Of a stretch of DNA of 64,000 nt, positions 63,759-64,000 are shown piece after piece; position 1 is the first letter of the stretch; each line of letters starts with the position of its first letter. The notes under the pieces are model-generated. The model was not told the DNA's origin. It searched no databases and saw only the letters and a list, made by a program, of their open reading frames with translations. The DNA comes from Streptococcus troglodytae (lineage in GTDB: Bacteria > Bacillota > Bacilli > Lactobacillales > Streptococcaceae). The stretch is taken from NCBI RefSeq assembly GCF_002355215.1, contig NZ_AP014612.1:620001-684000 (forward strand), read 5' to 3'. A program made the position numbers and the translations under genes.

Positions 63759-64000
63759 GTGAAAAAAAGAAATTAAAATACATTTGGCTTATACTTTTGC
63801 TGGCAACACTGGCTGTAGGATTTTATTTTATCCGAGTGAAAAGTACTGATGATATGCAAAGGAACACCTATAAAAGTTGGTCTAAATATTATGTTGTAAC
63901 TCATGGAAAAAGTGCTTATGTAAAGACGGCTACTAGTGATGAAGGGACAACTGCTCTTTCTGAAGGACAAGGTTATGGAATGTATATTGCTATTAAAGCT
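63759..64000 (+). pseudogene. Glycoside hydrolase family 8 protein, N-terminal part, frameshifted and cut by the window end
   Basis: GAGGAGAAG precedes a GTG at 63759 whose frame ends after GTG AAA AAA AGA AAT TAA. With one more A in the A7 run at 63762-63768 the protein reads KKKKLKYIWLILLLATLAVG (membrane anchor) and continues to ALSEGQGYGMYIAIKA at the window end. SEGQGYGM matches the start of the GH8 (BcsZ-like endoglucanase) fold with the catalytic acid Glu in SEGQ. BcsZ-type hydrolases partner with cellulose-like synthases, so the link to the preceding GT2 gene is meaningful. The rest lies outside. Confidence 0.75.

Overview
The window reads as chromosomal DNA of Streptococcus mutans or a very close relative. 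The grounds are the low-GC streptococcal gene style, the full tagatose-pathway lactose operon (lacR, lacABCDFEG, with a decayed lacX), the rexB-rexA recombination pair, the rmlA-rmlC-rmlB rhamnose genes, and the gene order miaA-hflX-rnz-recJ, alsS-aldB and an EPS-type wecB cluster. Species is inferred from recognition; no search was run.

Layout. 1-3255: the end of a type I-E CRISPR-Cas locus (C-terminus of Cas6e, Cas1, a Cas2-DnaQ exonuclease fusion) and an array of 20 repeats and 19 spacers. 3553-10423: rexB/rexA, the AddAB-type double-strand-break repair enzyme. 10634-18052: lactose uptake and tagatose-6-phosphate pathway under LacR, with twin operators and a cre site, followed by a lacX remnant. 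18759-25456: small accessory genes (methionine-synthase-like protein under a MET-box, PHP phosphatase, an AT-rich GIY-YIG protein, GNAT, hydrolase, small membrane proteins, DUF3042). 25531-32392: housekeeping run miaA, hflX, a hypothetical gene, rnz, an SDR, recJ. 32512-34837: a WYL regulator and a two-gene operon carrying the same operator. 34838-35324: a hairpin-rich noncoding stretch. 35417-39154: apt, metA (with MET-box), dnaD, trmK, nif3-like. 39446-42620: dTDP-rhamnose genes. 42989-48467: mutX, an AI-2E family exporter, a TPR protein, and the acetoin genes alsS-aldB. 48534-51936: amino-acid permease and the NFACT protein, both on the minus strand. 52199-54935: a TrpXYZ-like ABC transporter. 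55180-58733: rnjB, a CHY zinc-finger protein, an esterase and a DUF1307 protein. 59323-64000: a membrane-anchored metalloprotease, then wecB, two membrane proteins, a processive GT2 synthase and a GH8 hydrolase, which looks like an exopolysaccharide locus and runs off the end.

Ten genes are broken in this sequence by frameshifts at homopolymers: cas2-dnaQ, the 24.3-24.9 kb membrane gene, the DUF3042 gene, mutX, the TPR gene, the NFACT gene, the esterase, the DUF1307 gene, the metalloprotease and the GH8 gene. In every case one missing base per A or T run (15 runs in all) restores a full-length family member. This points to systematic homopolymer under-calling rather than real gene decay. The lacX remnant and the stop-interrupted membrane gene between rmlC and rmlB do not fit this pattern and look like genuine decay.

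The items most worth a second look are the EPS-type cluster at the right end, the hairpin-rich segment before apt, the leader-ORF plus hairpin arrangement upstream of the GyrI-like gene, the repeat element abutting rmlB, and the Cas2-DnaQ gene that ends 23 bases before the array.
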